DNA from: Deefgea chitinilytica
GTDB taxonomy: Bacteria > Pseudomonadota > Gammaproteobacteria > Burkholderiales > Chitinibacteraceae
Assembly (NCBI RefSeq): GCF_016881405.1
Contig: NZ_WOFE01000011.1
Coordinates: forward strand, 1 to 64,000
Reading direction: 5' to 3'
Length of the DNA: 64,000 nt
The position numbers were made by a program, and so were the translations under genes. The notes beneath the pieces were generated by a model. That model was not told the origin of the DNA and did no database searches. It saw only the letters and a list, made by a program, of their open reading frames with translations. Of this stretch, positions 20,448-30,929 are shown in pieces. How positions within the stretch are numbered: the stretch's first letter is position 1; each line of letters opens with the position of its first letter.

Positions 20448-20474
20448 AAAAAACGGCACATTGCTGTGCCGTTT
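20448..20474 (-). terminator. Intrinsic terminator of the porin at 20506-21600
   Basis: AAACGGCACA (20451-20460) and TGTGCCGTTT (20465-20474) form a 10-bp stem with a 4-nt loop; the minus-strand exit is T-rich. It is the third terminator of the same style after a porin gene here. Confidence 0.9.
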
Positions 20475-20505
20475 AGATGCATAACCAAAGAAGGACGCTA
20501 AAGAC

Positions 20506-21600
20506 TTAGAAGCCTGTCCAAGTGCCGACCAGAATACGTGTGGCTGAATCTTTGCCACCATTGGCCGCTCCGTCTAACTGCCATGCACCGTGCATCACGC
20601 TCGATTTATTTGCATCATCCATCATATGGTGACGTGCTTGCACGAAAGCGCTAGTATTTTTCGACAATGCATAGTTGTACTGAGCATTGATCACATCCAT
20701 ACCATCATTTGCAGTTACGCCGTCTGTTTTACTATCGGCAACGCGTTGATAGCCCAAATTAAAGTTGTGCTTGCCAGTTGTATAACCTGCACGAACCAAA
20801 TATTGATCTACCGTTGTTTTACCATTGCCACCGTGAATACTATTATCCACATCGCCAGACCATTCGTTGCGCTTCATACCCGCGGCAATATCAAAACCAT
20901 TATCGAATTTATAGATTGCACCTACGTTGTAAGCACGTACCGTATTCTCTTTGCTAAAGTCATTACCGCTACCCCAAGTCGAGCCGCCAAACACCAATGC
21001 CTCTGATGAGGCATGACCATCATTCTTAGCCTCATGGAAGCCAGCGTCTAAGCGCAAGCCACCTTGAACATATTTTGCGGTAACTTCATAAGCACGCGCA
21101 TCACTCGTACCTGAGCCCAAGTCATATTGAGCTTGGAAATCAAAACCACCAAATTTAGGAGAGAAGTAACTCACTGCTTTTGAATATTGCACTTTTTGTG
21201 CACCAAAATCAGCCCATAAATTACCTTGACCTTGGGCGCCATACGGCCAGTCAAGTGCTAAATACTGATTAGAGAATTGATTGCCAAAACGCAATTCACC
21301 CCAGCCGCCTTCATAACCAATCCACGCTTCACGCTGACCAAATGAATCATAACGGTAATCCGTTGCCACTTTCTGCGCCAAACGCCATTTCAACGTATCA
21401 CCACTATCTAGCTTATCTTTACCATCCACATTCACAATGATGGCGATTTCTTGACCAAATGCACCATCACCATTATTTGAAGCCTGGTTCGTACGGTAGA
21501 AAAAGTCCATTTCAGCAGAACCAGAAATAGATACTTCAGCCATTGCGGGTGCAGCAAATGCAGTTGCAAGCAAACTGCCCATTAAAATACGTTTGAACAT
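20506..21600 (-). CDS. Porin, paralogue B of a tandem pair
   Basis: A 364-aa outer-membrane porin. The start at 21600 (MFKRILMGSLL...) gives a normal signal peptide ending AMA and has GGAG 9 nt upstream; an in-frame extension to 21636 would spoil the signal sequence. The mature protein begins EVSISGSAEMDFF like paralogue A, and the DNA encoding this stretch is almost identical in the two genes. It ends in ILVGTWTGF. A local tandem duplication is the simplest origin. Confidence 0.9.
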   Translation of the reverse strand: MFKRILMGSLLATAFAAPAMAEVSISGSAEMDFFYRTNQASNNGDGAFGQEIAIIVNVDGKDKLDSGDTLKWRLAQKVATDYRYDSFGQREAWIGYEGGWGELRFGNQFSNQYLALDWPYGAQGQGNLWADFGAQKVQYSKAVSYFSPKFGGFDFQAQYDLGSGTSDARAYEVTAKYVQGGLRLDAGFHEAKNDGHASSEALVFGGSTWGSGNDFSKENTVRAYNVGAIYKFDNGFDIAAGMKRNEWSGDVDNSIHGGNGKTTVDQYLVRAGYTTGKHNFNLGYQRVADSKTDGVTANDGMDVINAQYNYALSKNTSAFVQARHHMMDDANKSSVMHGAWQLDGAANGGKDSATRILVGTWTGF

Positions 21601-21781
21601 ATTTAAAAACTCCAGATTTGAACAGAGAAAACCCAAAACCTAAGGGCATGGGACGCATTATCCCGACTCAGTAAAATGCGCTCTGTGCAAAATGCCGCTC
21701 TAAAAACATGTAAAACTACACCTATCTAACAGGCAAAAACCTGCTCGTCATATCAATCAGCCAAAGTTTTAATTCAGCAAC

Positions 21782-21815
21782 AAAAAAGCCAGCCGACAAT
21801 GTCGACTGGCTTTTT
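21782..21815 (-). terminator. Intrinsic terminator of gapA
   Basis: AAAAAAGCCAGCCGAC (21782-21797) and GTCGACTGGCTTTTT (21801-21815) pair with one mismatch and carry T-tracts on both strands. It begins 19 nt past the gapA stop. Confidence 0.9.
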
Positions 21816-21833
21816 AACAAATTAAATCGCAGC

Positions 21834-22841
<1,008 letters not shown>

Positions 22842-23066
22842 TCATCTCCAGAAAATGGGAAAATCGAATAAATCGGGACGGTTAAGCATGCACCAAGTAG
22901 CACATTCTTGCCTTTGCGCCACGACAAACACCGCGCAAATAATTCTAAAAACAGTAGAATAAAACAGATATTAATTACAACAGCAGTAACATAATTTATA
23001 CGGGCTCACCCTAGGCAGCAAGCCCGCCATCGCCAGCGATCAACGACCACAGCGACATCAAACAAA

Positions 23067-23690
23067 TTATGGGCGCAACGCAGCCGCTTCACGTGCTAAC
23101 GCAGTGATACCAGCCCAGTCGCCAGCTGCGACCATTTCTTTCGGTGCCAACCAAGAGCCACCAACACAGCCAACGTTTGGCAAAGCCAATAATTTCGGCG
23201 CAGACTCCAAGCTCACGCCGCCCGTTGGGCAGAATAAAATTTGTGGCAATGGGCCGCCAAGTGCTTTAAGCATAGCCAAGCTACCAGCTTGCTCCGCTGG
23301 GAACAATTTCATGGCATCAAAGCCCTCTTCCAATGCAGCAATCGCTTCTGATGGCGTCATAACGCCAGGCAGCAACTCAATACCACACTCACGCGCAGCC
23401 GCGGCGAGTTTAGGCGTCAAGCCTGGAGTAACAGCAAATACCGCGCCTGCGTCTTTCGCTTGTTGGAATTGCTCTGGACGAACCACTGTACCGACACCCA
23501 CAATCGCGCCGGGTACGTTATCAGCGATAGCTTTGACCGCGGCCAATGCAGCCTCAGTACGCAAAGTCACTTCCAGTACTCGAATACCACCCTCAACCAA
23601 AGCTTGCGCCAAAGGCACAGCGTGTTCCACTTTTTCAATGACCAAAACTGGCATCACCGAGCAAGAGCGCATAATGTCGCGAATTTGCAT
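23067..23690 (-). CDS. eda: KDPG/KHG aldolase
   Basis: Cleaves 2-keto-3-deoxy-6-phosphogluconate to pyruvate and glyceraldehyde-3-phosphate. The 207-aa TIM-barrel has VLEVTLRTEAALAA with the catalytic Glu, VGVGTVV, and the Schiff-base lysine in AMKLFPAEQAG (about 131-141). A TTG six nt upstream is possible, but ATG 23690 has GGAAG at good spacing. It lies 121 nt after edd on the same strand; a GGGTAT...ATACCC element lies between them. Confidence 0.95.
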   Translation of the reverse strand: MQIRDIMRSCSVMPVLVIEKVEHAVPLAQALVEGGIRVLEVTLRTEAALAAVKAIADNVPGAIVGVGTVVRPEQFQQAKDAGAVFAVTPGLTPKLAAAARECGIELLPGVMTPSEAIAALEEGFDAMKLFPAEQAGSLAMLKALGGPLPQILFCPTGGVSLESAPKLLALPNVGCVGGSWLAPKEMVAAGDWAGITALAREAAALRP

Positions 23691-23753
23691 GTTCAACTCT
23701 TCCGTTTTCGTTATAAAAATAAGCCACTCAATAAAAATGACCCAATAAAAATC

Positions 23754-23806
23754 TTGGGTATATCGAACAAGCCATTATTAAAAAATGGTCCGATCAATAT
23801 ACCCAA
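23754..23806. repeat. GGGTAT...ATACCC intergenic element, copy 3 (edd-eda)
   Basis: TTGGGTATAT (23754-23763) and ATATACCCAA (23797-23806) are exact 10-nt inverted ends of a 53-nt unit. The inner pairs CCATT/AATGG strengthen the fold. It lies in the edd-eda spacer, four nt before the edd stop on the minus strand. Confidence 0.7.
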
Positions 23807-23810
23807 CAAA

Positions 23811-25634
23811 TCAATGCGCCAAACCCATACTCACGGCACCTTCTTCGGCGCCAGTCGCACTTTGACGGAATGTCGTAAACAATTCACGCCCCATGCCAAA
23901 ACCATTTTTCGATAAATCAGCGCTAACGACTTCACGTGCTGCCCACTCCGCAGCATCAACTTGCGCCACGAGCTCACCGGTTTCAGCGTTCAACAAAATC
24001 ATATCGCCGGTGCGTACTTTACCCAGCGCACCGCCAGATACCACTTCAGGCGTAATATGAATTGCAGCAGGCACTTTACCCGACGCGCCTGACATACGTC
24101 CGTCGGTCACGAGCGCCACTTTGAAACCACGGTCTTGCAACACACCCAGTGGCGGCGTCAGTTTGTGCAACTCAGGCATACCGTTGGCTCGTGGACCTTG
24201 GAAACGCACTACTGCCACAAAATCACGCTCGAGCTCACCACGTTTAAAGGCAGCAATCACATCTTCTTGATCATCAAACACAATCGCAGGCGCATTGACA
24301 ATGCGGAATTCTGGCGCAACCGCCGAAGTTTTAATCACCGCACGACCCAAATTACCTTGCAGCAACTTAGTGCCGCCATCCGCTTGGAATGGTTTTGCAA
24401 CCGTACTCAATACCGTTGCATCACCGGCAACCGTTGGCGCATCACGCCAAACCACTGCACCGTTATCAAGGAACGGTTCTTGTGCGTAGTGGCGCAAGCC
24501 AAAGCCTGCGGCAGTCCACACATCATTGTGTAACAGACCTGCGTCCAGCAATTCACGGATGATATAGCCCATACCACCTGCGGCGTGGAAGTGATTCACA
24601 TCCGCCGCGCCATTTGGATACACTTTTGCCAATAACGGAATAACAGCGGACAAATCACTAAAATCAGACCAATCAATGATCACGCCAGCCGCACGCGCGA
24701 TTGCGATCAAATGAATCGTGTGATTGGTTGAGCCGCCGGTCGCCAGTAAGCCGATAATGCCGTTGATGATGGTTTTTTCATCCACCACTTTACCAACAGG
24801 AATAAATTCATTGCCCAGTGCGGTAATTTGCGCGACGCGCTTGGTGGCCGCAGCGGTCAAAGCATCTCGCAGTGGCGTACCTGGATTGGTAAATGCCGCG
24901 CCAGGTAAATGCAAGCCCATGATTTCCATCAGCATTTGGTTCGAATTCGCGGTACCAAAGAAGGTGCAGGTGCCTGCGCCGTGGTAAGAGCCTTCCTCTG
25001 ACGCCAACAAGGCGTCACGCCCCACTTTCCCTTCGGCAAACAATTGGCGAGTTATATTCTTCTCTTTATTGGAAATGCCCGAGGTCATCGGGCCGGCAGG
25101 TACAAAAATCGTCGGCAAATGACCAAACTGCAACGCACCAATCAACAAACCCGGTACGATTTTGTCGCACACACCTAAACACAAGGTCGCATCAAACATA
25201 TTGTGCGACAAGGCCACCGCCGTTGACATCGCGATCACATCGCGACTGAACAGCGACAATTCCATCCCCGCCTGACCTTGGGTCACACCATCGCACATCG
25301 CCGGCACGCCACCAGCAAATTGTGCGGTGGCGCCAACCTCATGGGCGGCTTTTTTAATAATTGCCGGGAAAGATTCAAAGGGCTGATGCGCCGACAACAT
25401 CTCGTTATACGACGATACGATGGCAATATTCGCAGACTTCATCTCGCGCAACATGATCTTATCGGTCGCTGGCATAGCAGCCCAAGCGTGCGCTTGATTT
25501 GTACAGGCCAAACCTTTACGCACCGGCTCTTTACTCGCCGCCTCTTCCAAACGAGCCAAATATCGACCGCGTGAATCTTTACTGCGCTCTATAACACGCT
25601 GTGTTACCTCAGCCAGACGTGGATGCAATGTCAT
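23811..25634 (-). CDS. edd: 6-phosphogluconate dehydratase
   Basis: Dehydrates 6-phosphogluconate to KDPG, the first dedicated Entner-Doudoroff step. The 607-aa protein belongs to the IlvD/EDD Fe-S dehydratases. It has [21 protein letters not shown] (a cluster cysteine), [31 protein letters not shown] and [18 protein letters not shown] 25634 is preceded by GGAG at 6 nt, better than the upstream in-frame codon. A HexR-like operator lies 57 nt upstream. Confidence 0.96.
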   Translation of the reverse strand: MTLHPRLAEVTQRVIERSKDSRGRYLARLEEAASKEPVRKGLACTNQAHAWAAMPATDKIMLREMKSANIAIVSSYNEMLSAHQPFESFPAIIKKAAHEVGATAQFAGGVPAMCDGVTQGQAGMELSLFSRDVIAMSTAVALSHNMFDATLCLGVCDKIVPGLLIGALQFGHLPTIFVPAGPMTSGISNKEKNITRQLFAEGKVGRDALLASEEGSYHGAGTCTFFGTANSNQMLMEIMGLHLPGAAFTNPGTPLRDALTAAATKRVAQITALGNEFIPVGKVVDEKTIINGIIGLLATGGSTNHTIHLIAIARAAGVIIDWSDFSDLSAVIPLLAKVYPNGAADVNHFHAAGGMGYIIRELLDAGLLHNDVWTAAGFGLRHYAQEPFLDNGAVVWRDAPTVAGDATVLSTVAKPFQADGGTKLLQGNLGRAVIKTSAVAPEFRIVNAPAIVFDDQEDVIAAFKRGELERDFVAVVRFQGPRANGMPELHKLTPPLGVLQDRGFKVALVTDGRMSGASGKVPAAIHITPEVVSGGALGKVRTGDMILLNAETGELVAQVDAAEWAAREVVSADLSKNGFGMGRELFTTFRQSATGAEEGAVSMGLAH

Positions 25635-25690
25635 ACGAAACTCCAAAAATTCTGGGTGCGATGCCCCAGCAAAAACACACGGAAAGTAGG

Positions 25691-25705
25691 CGTAGTTTTA
25701 CTACA
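25691..25705. promoter_or_regulatory. HexR-type operator upstream of edd
   Basis: CGTAGTTTTACTACA fits the published HexR consensus TGTARTWWWWYTACA at 14 of 15 positions. Its centre is about 64 nt upstream of the edd start. HexR, encoded in the neighbouring operon, is released by KDPG, so edd should be induced by flux through the pathway. Confidence 0.65.
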
Positions 25706-25858
25706 ATCAACGCCATAGAGCAACCCAAAAAGTAGACGCCCGCCTTGCGTTGCAATGCAACATTGGCGTTTACTACCATGGACTTGCTACTCTTTGCGAA
25801 CAAAAACCTTATGATAGAATCAACAATTAACAAATTCGTTTGCACCGTCATTTATGCA

Positions 25859-25873
25859 TGTAGTAAGATTACA
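25859..25873. promoter_or_regulatory. HexR-type operator upstream of zwf
   Basis: TGTAGTAAGATTACA matches the HexR consensus TGTARTWWWWYTACA except for one central G. It lies 66 nt before the zwf ATG, downstream of a likely -10, where a bound repressor would block transcription. This would make zwf-pgl-hexR-pgi autoregulated. Confidence 0.7.
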
Positions 25874-25938
25874 AAGCTTACTTGTCTGCATGCACGTTAG
25901 GTGCACATCAAACCTCAAACTAGGAAGGATTTTCGGCA

Positions 25939-27387
25939 ATGACTCCGATCGACGCTTTCGACATGGTATTTTTTGGCGGCACTGGTGACTTGGCACTGCG
26001 CAAGCTATTACCAGCACTTTACCACCAACACCAAGATGGCAACCTTCCCGTGGATGGTCGCATCATCTGTTTGGGTCGTAGCCCATCAGATACAGCAAGC
26101 TACGTTGCGAAAGCACAAAGCAAAGCGAAGGAATTCTTAGGCAAGCATTATAACGAAGCTGACTGGGCTTTGTTCGCCTCTCGCATTGAATATTTCAAAG
26201 TTGACGCAAATACCACGGCTGATTTTGTCGTATTAGCTGAAGCGCTCAACAAATACCCTACACGCAATCGTGTATTTTATCTTTCAACAGCGCCAGATTT
26301 CTTTGCGCCGATTGCTAAAAACTTAGCCGAAGTTGGTCTGAACAAAGGCAATGCGCGTGTCGTACTCGAAAAGCCGCTCGGCCACGATCTCGAATCATCA
26401 AATAAAATCAACGACGAAGTCGGCGAATACTTTACCGAACAACAAATTTACCGGATTGACCACTACCTCGGCAAAGAGCCGGTACTAAATTTAATCGCAC
26501 TCCGTTTTGCCAATACCTTGCTCGAGCCACTGTGGCGTCGTGAATGGATCCGTGATGTGCAAATTACGGTGACCGAGCAAGTTGGTGTAGAAACTCGTGC
26601 TGATTTTTACGACAAAACCGGTGCCTTGCGCGATATGGTACAAAACCATCTCTTGCAGTTATTGACCATTGTGGCCATGGAGCCGCCAGCGTCAATCGAC
26701 GCGGATGCCGTTCGTGATGAAAAACTAAAAGTTTTGCGTGCATTAAAGCCGCTGACTCCAGAAACCGTTCACAACAAAGTCGTTCGTGGTCAATATCGAG
26801 CGGGCGCAGTCGGTGGCAAAGCTGTTCCTGGCTACCAAGATGAACCCGGCGTTCCTGCTGGCTCAAAAGCAGAAACCTTTGTGGCATTAAAAGCTGAAAT
26901 CGAAACTTGGCGCTGGGCTGGCGTACCGTTCTTCTTACGTACCGGCAAACGCCTACAAGAACGTCTAGCTGAAATTGTCATCAATTTCCGCGAAGCGCCA
27001 ACGTCGATTTTCGGCAAAAACACTCAGCCAAATCGCTTAGTGATTCAATTGCAACCCGCGGAATCGGTTCGCCTCTATATGCTCGCCAAAGAGCCTGGCC
27101 GTGAGCGTTTGCGTGAAGTGTATCTGGACTTGGATTTCAAAGAAGCGTTCAGCACCCGCAGCCCTGAAGCCTACGAGCGTTTGTTGATGGACGTGATCAA
27201 AGGCGATCTGTCGCTCTTCGTTCGTCGCGATGAACAACGTGCGGCATGGCGTTGGGTTGAACCAATCATCGAAAGCTGGGAAAACAGCAACGAAGGTCCA
27301 AAAACTTACTCAGCTGGCACTTGGGGTCCTGCGGCGTCTTCAGCCTTGTTATCACGTGATGGCTTGTGCTGGCACGAAGAAGCCTAA
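25939..27387 (+). CDS. zwf: Glucose-6-phosphate 1-dehydrogenase
   Basis: Oxidises glucose-6-phosphate to 6-phosphogluconolactone, making NAD(P)H. The 482-aa protein has the coenzyme-binding FGGTGDLALRKLLPAL (about 12-27), the active-site motif RIDHYLGKEPV with catalytic His, and EKPLGHD. It is first in zwf-pgl-hexR-pgi. AGGA precedes the ATG. A 12-bp stem-loop follows the stop. Confidence 0.97.
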   Translation: MTPIDAFDMVFFGGTGDLALRKLLPALYHQHQDGNLPVDGRIICLGRSPSDTASYVAKAQSKAKEFLGKHYNEADWALFASRIEYFKVDANTTADFVVLAEALNKYPTRNRVFYLSTAPDFFAPIAKNLAEVGLNKGNARVVLEKPLGHDLESSNKINDEVGEYFTEQQIYRIDHYLGKEPVLNLIALRFANTLLEPLWRREWIRDVQITVTEQVGVETRADFYDKTGALRDMVQNHLLQLLTIVAMEPPASIDADAVRDEKLKVLRALKPLTPETVHNKVVRGQYRAGAVGGKAVPGYQDEPGVPAGSKAETFVALKAEIETWRWAGVPFFLRTGKRLQERLAEIVINFREAPTSIFGKNTQPNRLVIQLQPAESVRLYMLAKEPGRERLREVYLDLDFKEAFSTRSPEAYERLLMDVIKGDLSLFVRRDEQRAAWRWVEPIIESWENSNEGPKTYSAGTWGPAASSALLSRDGLCWHEEA

Positions 27388-27409
27388 CCAATGCGTAAGC
27401 TTTAAATCA

Positions 27410-27450
27410 GTTTCCCGAATTATGCTGACTCGTGGCAGAATTCGGGAAAC
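27410..27450 (+). repeat. Intercistronic stem-loop between zwf and pgl
   Basis: GTTTCCCGAATT (27410-27421) and AATTCGGGAAAC (27439-27450) form a perfect 12-bp stem with a 17-nt loop. There is no T-tract, so it is unlikely to end transcription completely. Protection of the zwf 3' end or differential stability of the operon mRNA is a reasonable guess. Confidence 0.7.
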
Positions 27451-27497
27451 TCCGAATTGCGTTGCAAATATCATATTGAATTTCTGGAGAAGCCTGA

Positions 27498-28196
27498 ATG
27501 TCCCTGCAATGGCATGAGTTCGCAAGTAAAGATGAACTCGACCTTAATCTTGCTCACTATATTGCTGCACAACTACAACAAGCAATTGCTGAGCGTGGCA
27601 CAGCCAGCCTAGCCGTTTCCGGTGGCCGAACGCCAGCAGGTATGTTCAAAGCATTACGCGCTAGCGATGTAGAGTGGAGTAAAGTCTACATTACTTTGGT
27701 CGACGAACGCTGGGTGCCCAACGATCACGCCGACAGCAACGAGCGCCTCACGCGTGAAAATCTATTGCAAGATGGCGCGGCGGCGGCAAACTTTATTTCC
27801 ATGGTGAATGATGCCGCAACGCCACACGCGGGCTTAGCAGGTATCGAAGCGCGACTCTCAGTTATCAAAACACCTATTGATATACTTATCCTGGGTATGG
27901 GCGATGACGGTCATACTGCTTCCCTGTTTCCCAATGCCGTTGAACTCGAACAAGCCTGCGCGTCAACCCAACTGGTCGCTGCCGTTACTCCGCCAGTAGC
28001 GCCTCACCAGCGCATTACGCTCACGCTCCCCACGATCGTGCAAGCTCGAAACGTACTGGTGCATATTACCGGCACTGGTAAAAAAGAACTGCTCAATACC
28101 GCGATGCAAGAGCAAAAAGCCATCACCGAACTTTATCCGATTCGCCGGGTGCTCGATCAAGTGAAAAGCACCGCACAGGTCTACTGGACAGCTTAA
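27498..28196 (+). CDS. pgl: 6-phosphogluconolactonase
   Basis: Hydrolyses 6-phosphogluconolactone, the zwf product. The 232-aa protein has SLAVSGGRTPAGMFKAL (about 34-50), TLVDERWVPNDHADSNE and LGMGDDGHTASLFP, all signatures of the Pgl/DevB family. GGAG precedes the ATG. It is second in the operon. Confidence 0.96.
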   Translation: MSLQWHEFASKDELDLNLAHYIAAQLQQAIAERGTASLAVSGGRTPAGMFKALRASDVEWSKVYITLVDERWVPNDHADSNERLTRENLLQDGAAAANFISMVNDAATPHAGLAGIEARLSVIKTPIDILILGMGDDGHTASLFPNAVELEQACASTQLVAAVTPPVAPHQRITLTLPTIVQARNVLVHITGTGKKELLNTAMQEQKAITELYPIRRVLDQVKSTAQVYWTA

Positions 28197-28226
28197 GTGA
28201 TCGGCATTTTTTTCCATTTTTTATCC

Positions 28227-28256
28227 AACGCCAAAGCAGATTTTCTGCTTGGCGTT
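28227..28256 (+). terminator. Stem-loop between pgl and hexR
   Basis: AACGCCAAAGCAG (28227-28239) pairs with CTGCTTGGCGTT (28245-28256) with one bulged A. Only a short T-poor stretch follows. It may be a partial terminator or processing site that lowers hexR expression relative to zwf-pgl. Confidence 0.5.
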
Positions 28257-28283
28257 ATTGCGTTTGATTGAGGGCGCTAAACC

Positions 28284-29129
28284 ATGCTCGAACGAATCAA
28301 AGCAGTACTCGACACACTATCTAAATCAGAACGCAAGGTCGCCGACCTCGTATTGGCGCAGCCCAATTTAGTGGCGAACGCACCCATTGCGCAAATTGCT
28401 GAGCTTTCAGACGTGTCGCAACCGACGGTCATTCGTTTTTGCCGTTCTCTCAACTGCTCTGGGCTGCAAGACTTCAAACTGCGCCTCACGCGCAGTTTGG
28501 TATCTGGCGTACCGTATGTACACTCGATGGTGTCATCCGATGATTCAGCCCATGATCTGGCCAAGAAATTATTCGATAATAATATTTCCCACCTATTACG
28601 CTGCCGCAACGAACTCGACACCGATGTGCTCGATAAAGCCATCAAAATTCTGTCCAGCACAGGAAAAATCGAAGTTTGGGGTCAAGGGCAATCCGGTGCG
28701 GTGGCGATTGACGCGCAAAATAAATTCTTCCGCCTTGGCGTACCGACAGTTGCGTACACCGACCCGCATATGCACGGTATGAGCGCATCGATGCTCAAAC
28801 CGGGCGACGCGGTCATTGCCGTTTCCAACTCAGGCCGCACGCTCGATATGTTGCGTTCAGTCGAAATTGCCCGTGACTCTGGCGCCGATGTCATCGGCAT
28901 CACCCATTCAAAATCACCGCTCGCCAAACGCTGCAATATTTGCCTGTTTGCCGACACGATGGAAGATCCTGATCTATACACGCCAATGATCACTCGCATT
29001 GTTCACTTAGTGATTATTGACGTACTTGCCGTCGGCGTTGCGCTCAAACGCGGCCCAGAGCTGATCGATCAGCTCGAGAAAATGAAACGCAATATGAAAG
29101 AAAAACGAGTCCGTGGACATGACCACTAA
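28284..29129 (+). CDS. hexR: HexR family transcriptional regulator (RpiR type)
   Basis: Represses central-carbon genes and is released by KDPG. The 281-aa protein has an N-terminal RpiR HTH domain ([24 protein letters not shown], about 33-56). A C-terminal SIS sugar-phosphate domain (about 125-265) contains [18 protein letters not shown] and AVSNSGRT. It lies between pgl and pgi; dyads of HexR type precede zwf and edd. Confidence 0.93.
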   Translation: MLERIKAVLDTLSKSERKVADLVLAQPNLVANAPIAQIAELSDVSQPTVIRFCRSLNCSGLQDFKLRLTRSLVSGVPYVHSMVSSDDSAHDLAKKLFDNNISHLLRCRNELDTDVLDKAIKILSSTGKIEVWGQGQSGAVAIDAQNKFFRLGVPTVAYTDPHMHGMSASMLKPGDAVIAVSNSGRTLDMLRSVEIARDSGADVIGITHSKSPLAKRCNICLFADTMEDPDLYTPMITRIVHLVIIDVLAVGVALKRGPELIDQLEKMKRNMKEKRVRGHDH

Positions 29130-29187
29130 AAAACCACGCAGCAACACCAAGCCACAACCAGTTTGCGATCAACAAGGAACGATTCAG

Positions 29188-30834
29188 ATGTCCAACCTCA
29201 CCGCGTCCCCTGCTTGGCAGGCGCTTGTAGAACATTTCAAAGAAATTTCACCACTGCAAATGCGTGATCTATTTGAAAATGATCCGCACCGCTTTGAACG
29301 TTTTTCACTTGAATCAGGCGGTTTGTTTTTTGATTACTCAAAAAACCGCATCAATGAAAAAACCATGACTTTGTTGATGGATTTAGCTCGCCAATCTGGT
29401 TTAGCTGAGCGCATTGAGAAAATGTTTTCCGGTGAAAAAATCAATACCACTGAAAACCGTGCTGTTTTACATACTGCATTACGCAATCTCGATCGCAACC
29501 CAATTATGGTTGACGGCGAAGACGTGATGCCCAAGGTCAATGCGGTCAAAGAACAAATCGGTAATTTCTCTGATAAAGTTCGTTCTGGTGAATGGCAAGG
29601 CTACACCGGCAAACCGATTACCGACGTTGTGAATATCGGGATTGGTGGCTCAGATCTAGGCCCATTGATGGTGTGCCAAGGCCTAAAAGAGTACGGCCAT
29701 GCGCGTCTGACGATGCACTTTGTATCAACCGTGGATGGTGATCAAATCGTTTCCACACTGAAACAGCTCAACCCAGAAACTACGCTATTTATCGTGGCGT
29801 CAAAAACCTTCACCACGCAAGAAACCATCACCAATGCCCGCACTGCACGCAAATGGTTCCTGTCTACCGCAGGTGACGACAAACATATTGCCAAGCATTT
29901 TGTTGCTGTTTCAACCAATAGCAAAGCCGTTGCTGAGTTTGGTATCGATATTAACAATATGTTTGAGTTCTGGGATTGGGTGGGCGGTCGCTACAGCCTG
30001 TGGTCGGCGATTGGTCTGCCGATTGCGATTTATCTGGGTAAGCATAATTACCAAGATTTGCTACACGGCGCGTACACAATGGATCAACACTTCCGTGGCA
30101 AGCCACTCGAGCAAAACTTGCCCGTCATCATGGGTATGCTCGGCATTTGGTACGCCAATTTCTTTGAAGCAAGCACACACCTGATTTCACCATATAACCA
30201 ATGTCTATCACGCTTCCCCGCGTATTTGCAGCAGCTGGATATGGAATCGAACGGAAAATCAGTCGATCTAGACGGCAATCGCGTTGACTATGCCACTGGC
30301 CCGGTGGTATGGGGTGATGCGGGTATTAACGGCCAGCACGCATATTATCAAATGCTGCACCAAGGTACCCAGCTACTGCCTATCGATTTCATTGCAACAA
30401 TCGAACATCCAGACATACCAGAGCCACACAGCACGATTTTAATGGCGAACGTGTTTGCCCAAACCGAAGCTTTTATGCGCGGCAAAAATGAAGCCGAAGT
30501 GCGTGCCGAACTCGACAAAGCCGGCATCGTTGGCGAAGCGCAAGAAAAACTCGTTCCACACAAGATTTTCAAAGGCAATCGCCCAACCAATACGATTTTA
30601 ATGCAACGTCTCACGCCACGTCGTTTGGGTGCATTGATTGCGCTATATGAACACAAAGTGTTTGTGCAAGGCACCGTGTGGAATGTCAACTCTTACGACC
30701 AATGGGGCGTAGAACTCGGCAAGCAACTCGCCAAAGCGATTGAAGCCGATCTCACCACCCCGGGGCTGACCAATACGCATGACGCCTCGACCAATGGCTT
30801 AATTAATTATTATAAGCGGAACACCCCGCGCTAA
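29188..30834 (+). CDS. pgi: Glucose-6-phosphate isomerase
   Basis: Interconverts glucose-6-phosphate and fructose-6-phosphate. With ATG 29188 the protein has 548 aa, the usual length. It shows [37 protein letters not shown] and the C-terminal [11 protein letters not shown]. The frame is open to an ATG at 29113 inside hexR, but AAGGA precedes 29188 and homologues start there. It is last in the zwf operon. Confidence 0.96.
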   Translation: MSNLTASPAWQALVEHFKEISPLQMRDLFENDPHRFERFSLESGGLFFDYSKNRINEKTMTLLMDLARQSGLAERIEKMFSGEKINTTENRAVLHTALRNLDRNPIMVDGEDVMPKVNAVKEQIGNFSDKVRSGEWQGYTGKPITDVVNIGIGGSDLGPLMVCQGLKEYGHARLTMHFVSTVDGDQIVSTLKQLNPETTLFIVASKTFTTQETITNARTARKWFLSTAGDDKHIAKHFVAVSTNSKAVAEFGIDINNMFEFWDWVGGRYSLWSAIGLPIAIYLGKHNYQDLLHGAYTMDQHFRGKPLEQNLPVIMGMLGIWYANFFEASTHLISPYNQCLSRFPAYLQQLDMESNGKSVDLDGNRVDYATGPVVWGDAGINGQHAYYQMLHQGTQLLPIDFIATIEHPDIPEPHSTILMANVFAQTEAFMRGKNEAEVRAELDKAGIVGEAQEKLVPHKIFKGNRPTNTILMQRLTPRRLGALIALYEHKVFVQGTVWNVNSYDQWGVELGKQLAKAIEADLTTPGLTNTHDASTNGLINYYKRNTPR

Positions 30835-30840
30835 ACCCTG

Positions 30841-30864
30841 AAGGCGATTACTCATCGCCTTTTA
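30841..30864 (+). terminator. Probable terminator after pgi
   Basis: AAGGCGAT (30841-30848), a 5-nt loop and ATCGCCTT (30854-30861) lead into a short T run. It begins 7 nt after the pgi stop. A second small dyad, CATCCGA/TCGGATG (30875-30896), follows in the aceE leader and may be regulatory. Confidence 0.65.
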
Positions 30865-30929
30865 ATCAAATCCACATCCGAAGCAAACCTCGGATGAGTA
30901 CAAAACCACCACTCACAAGGTAGATACAA

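Larger units (their letters stand above)
25635..25938. other. edd/zwf divergent intergenic region
   Basis: A 304-bp spacer between divergent edd and zwf. It holds two HexR-like dyads, one near each gene, and a -10-like TAGAAT (about 25815) on the zwf side. I see no gene, RNA gene or repeat in the remainder. Confidence 0.7.

Noticed and set aside
22964-22980. HexR-like half site upstream of gapA (TGTAATTAAT on the minus strand)
   Set aside because: The left half fits but the right half does not match TACA; too weak to call an operator.
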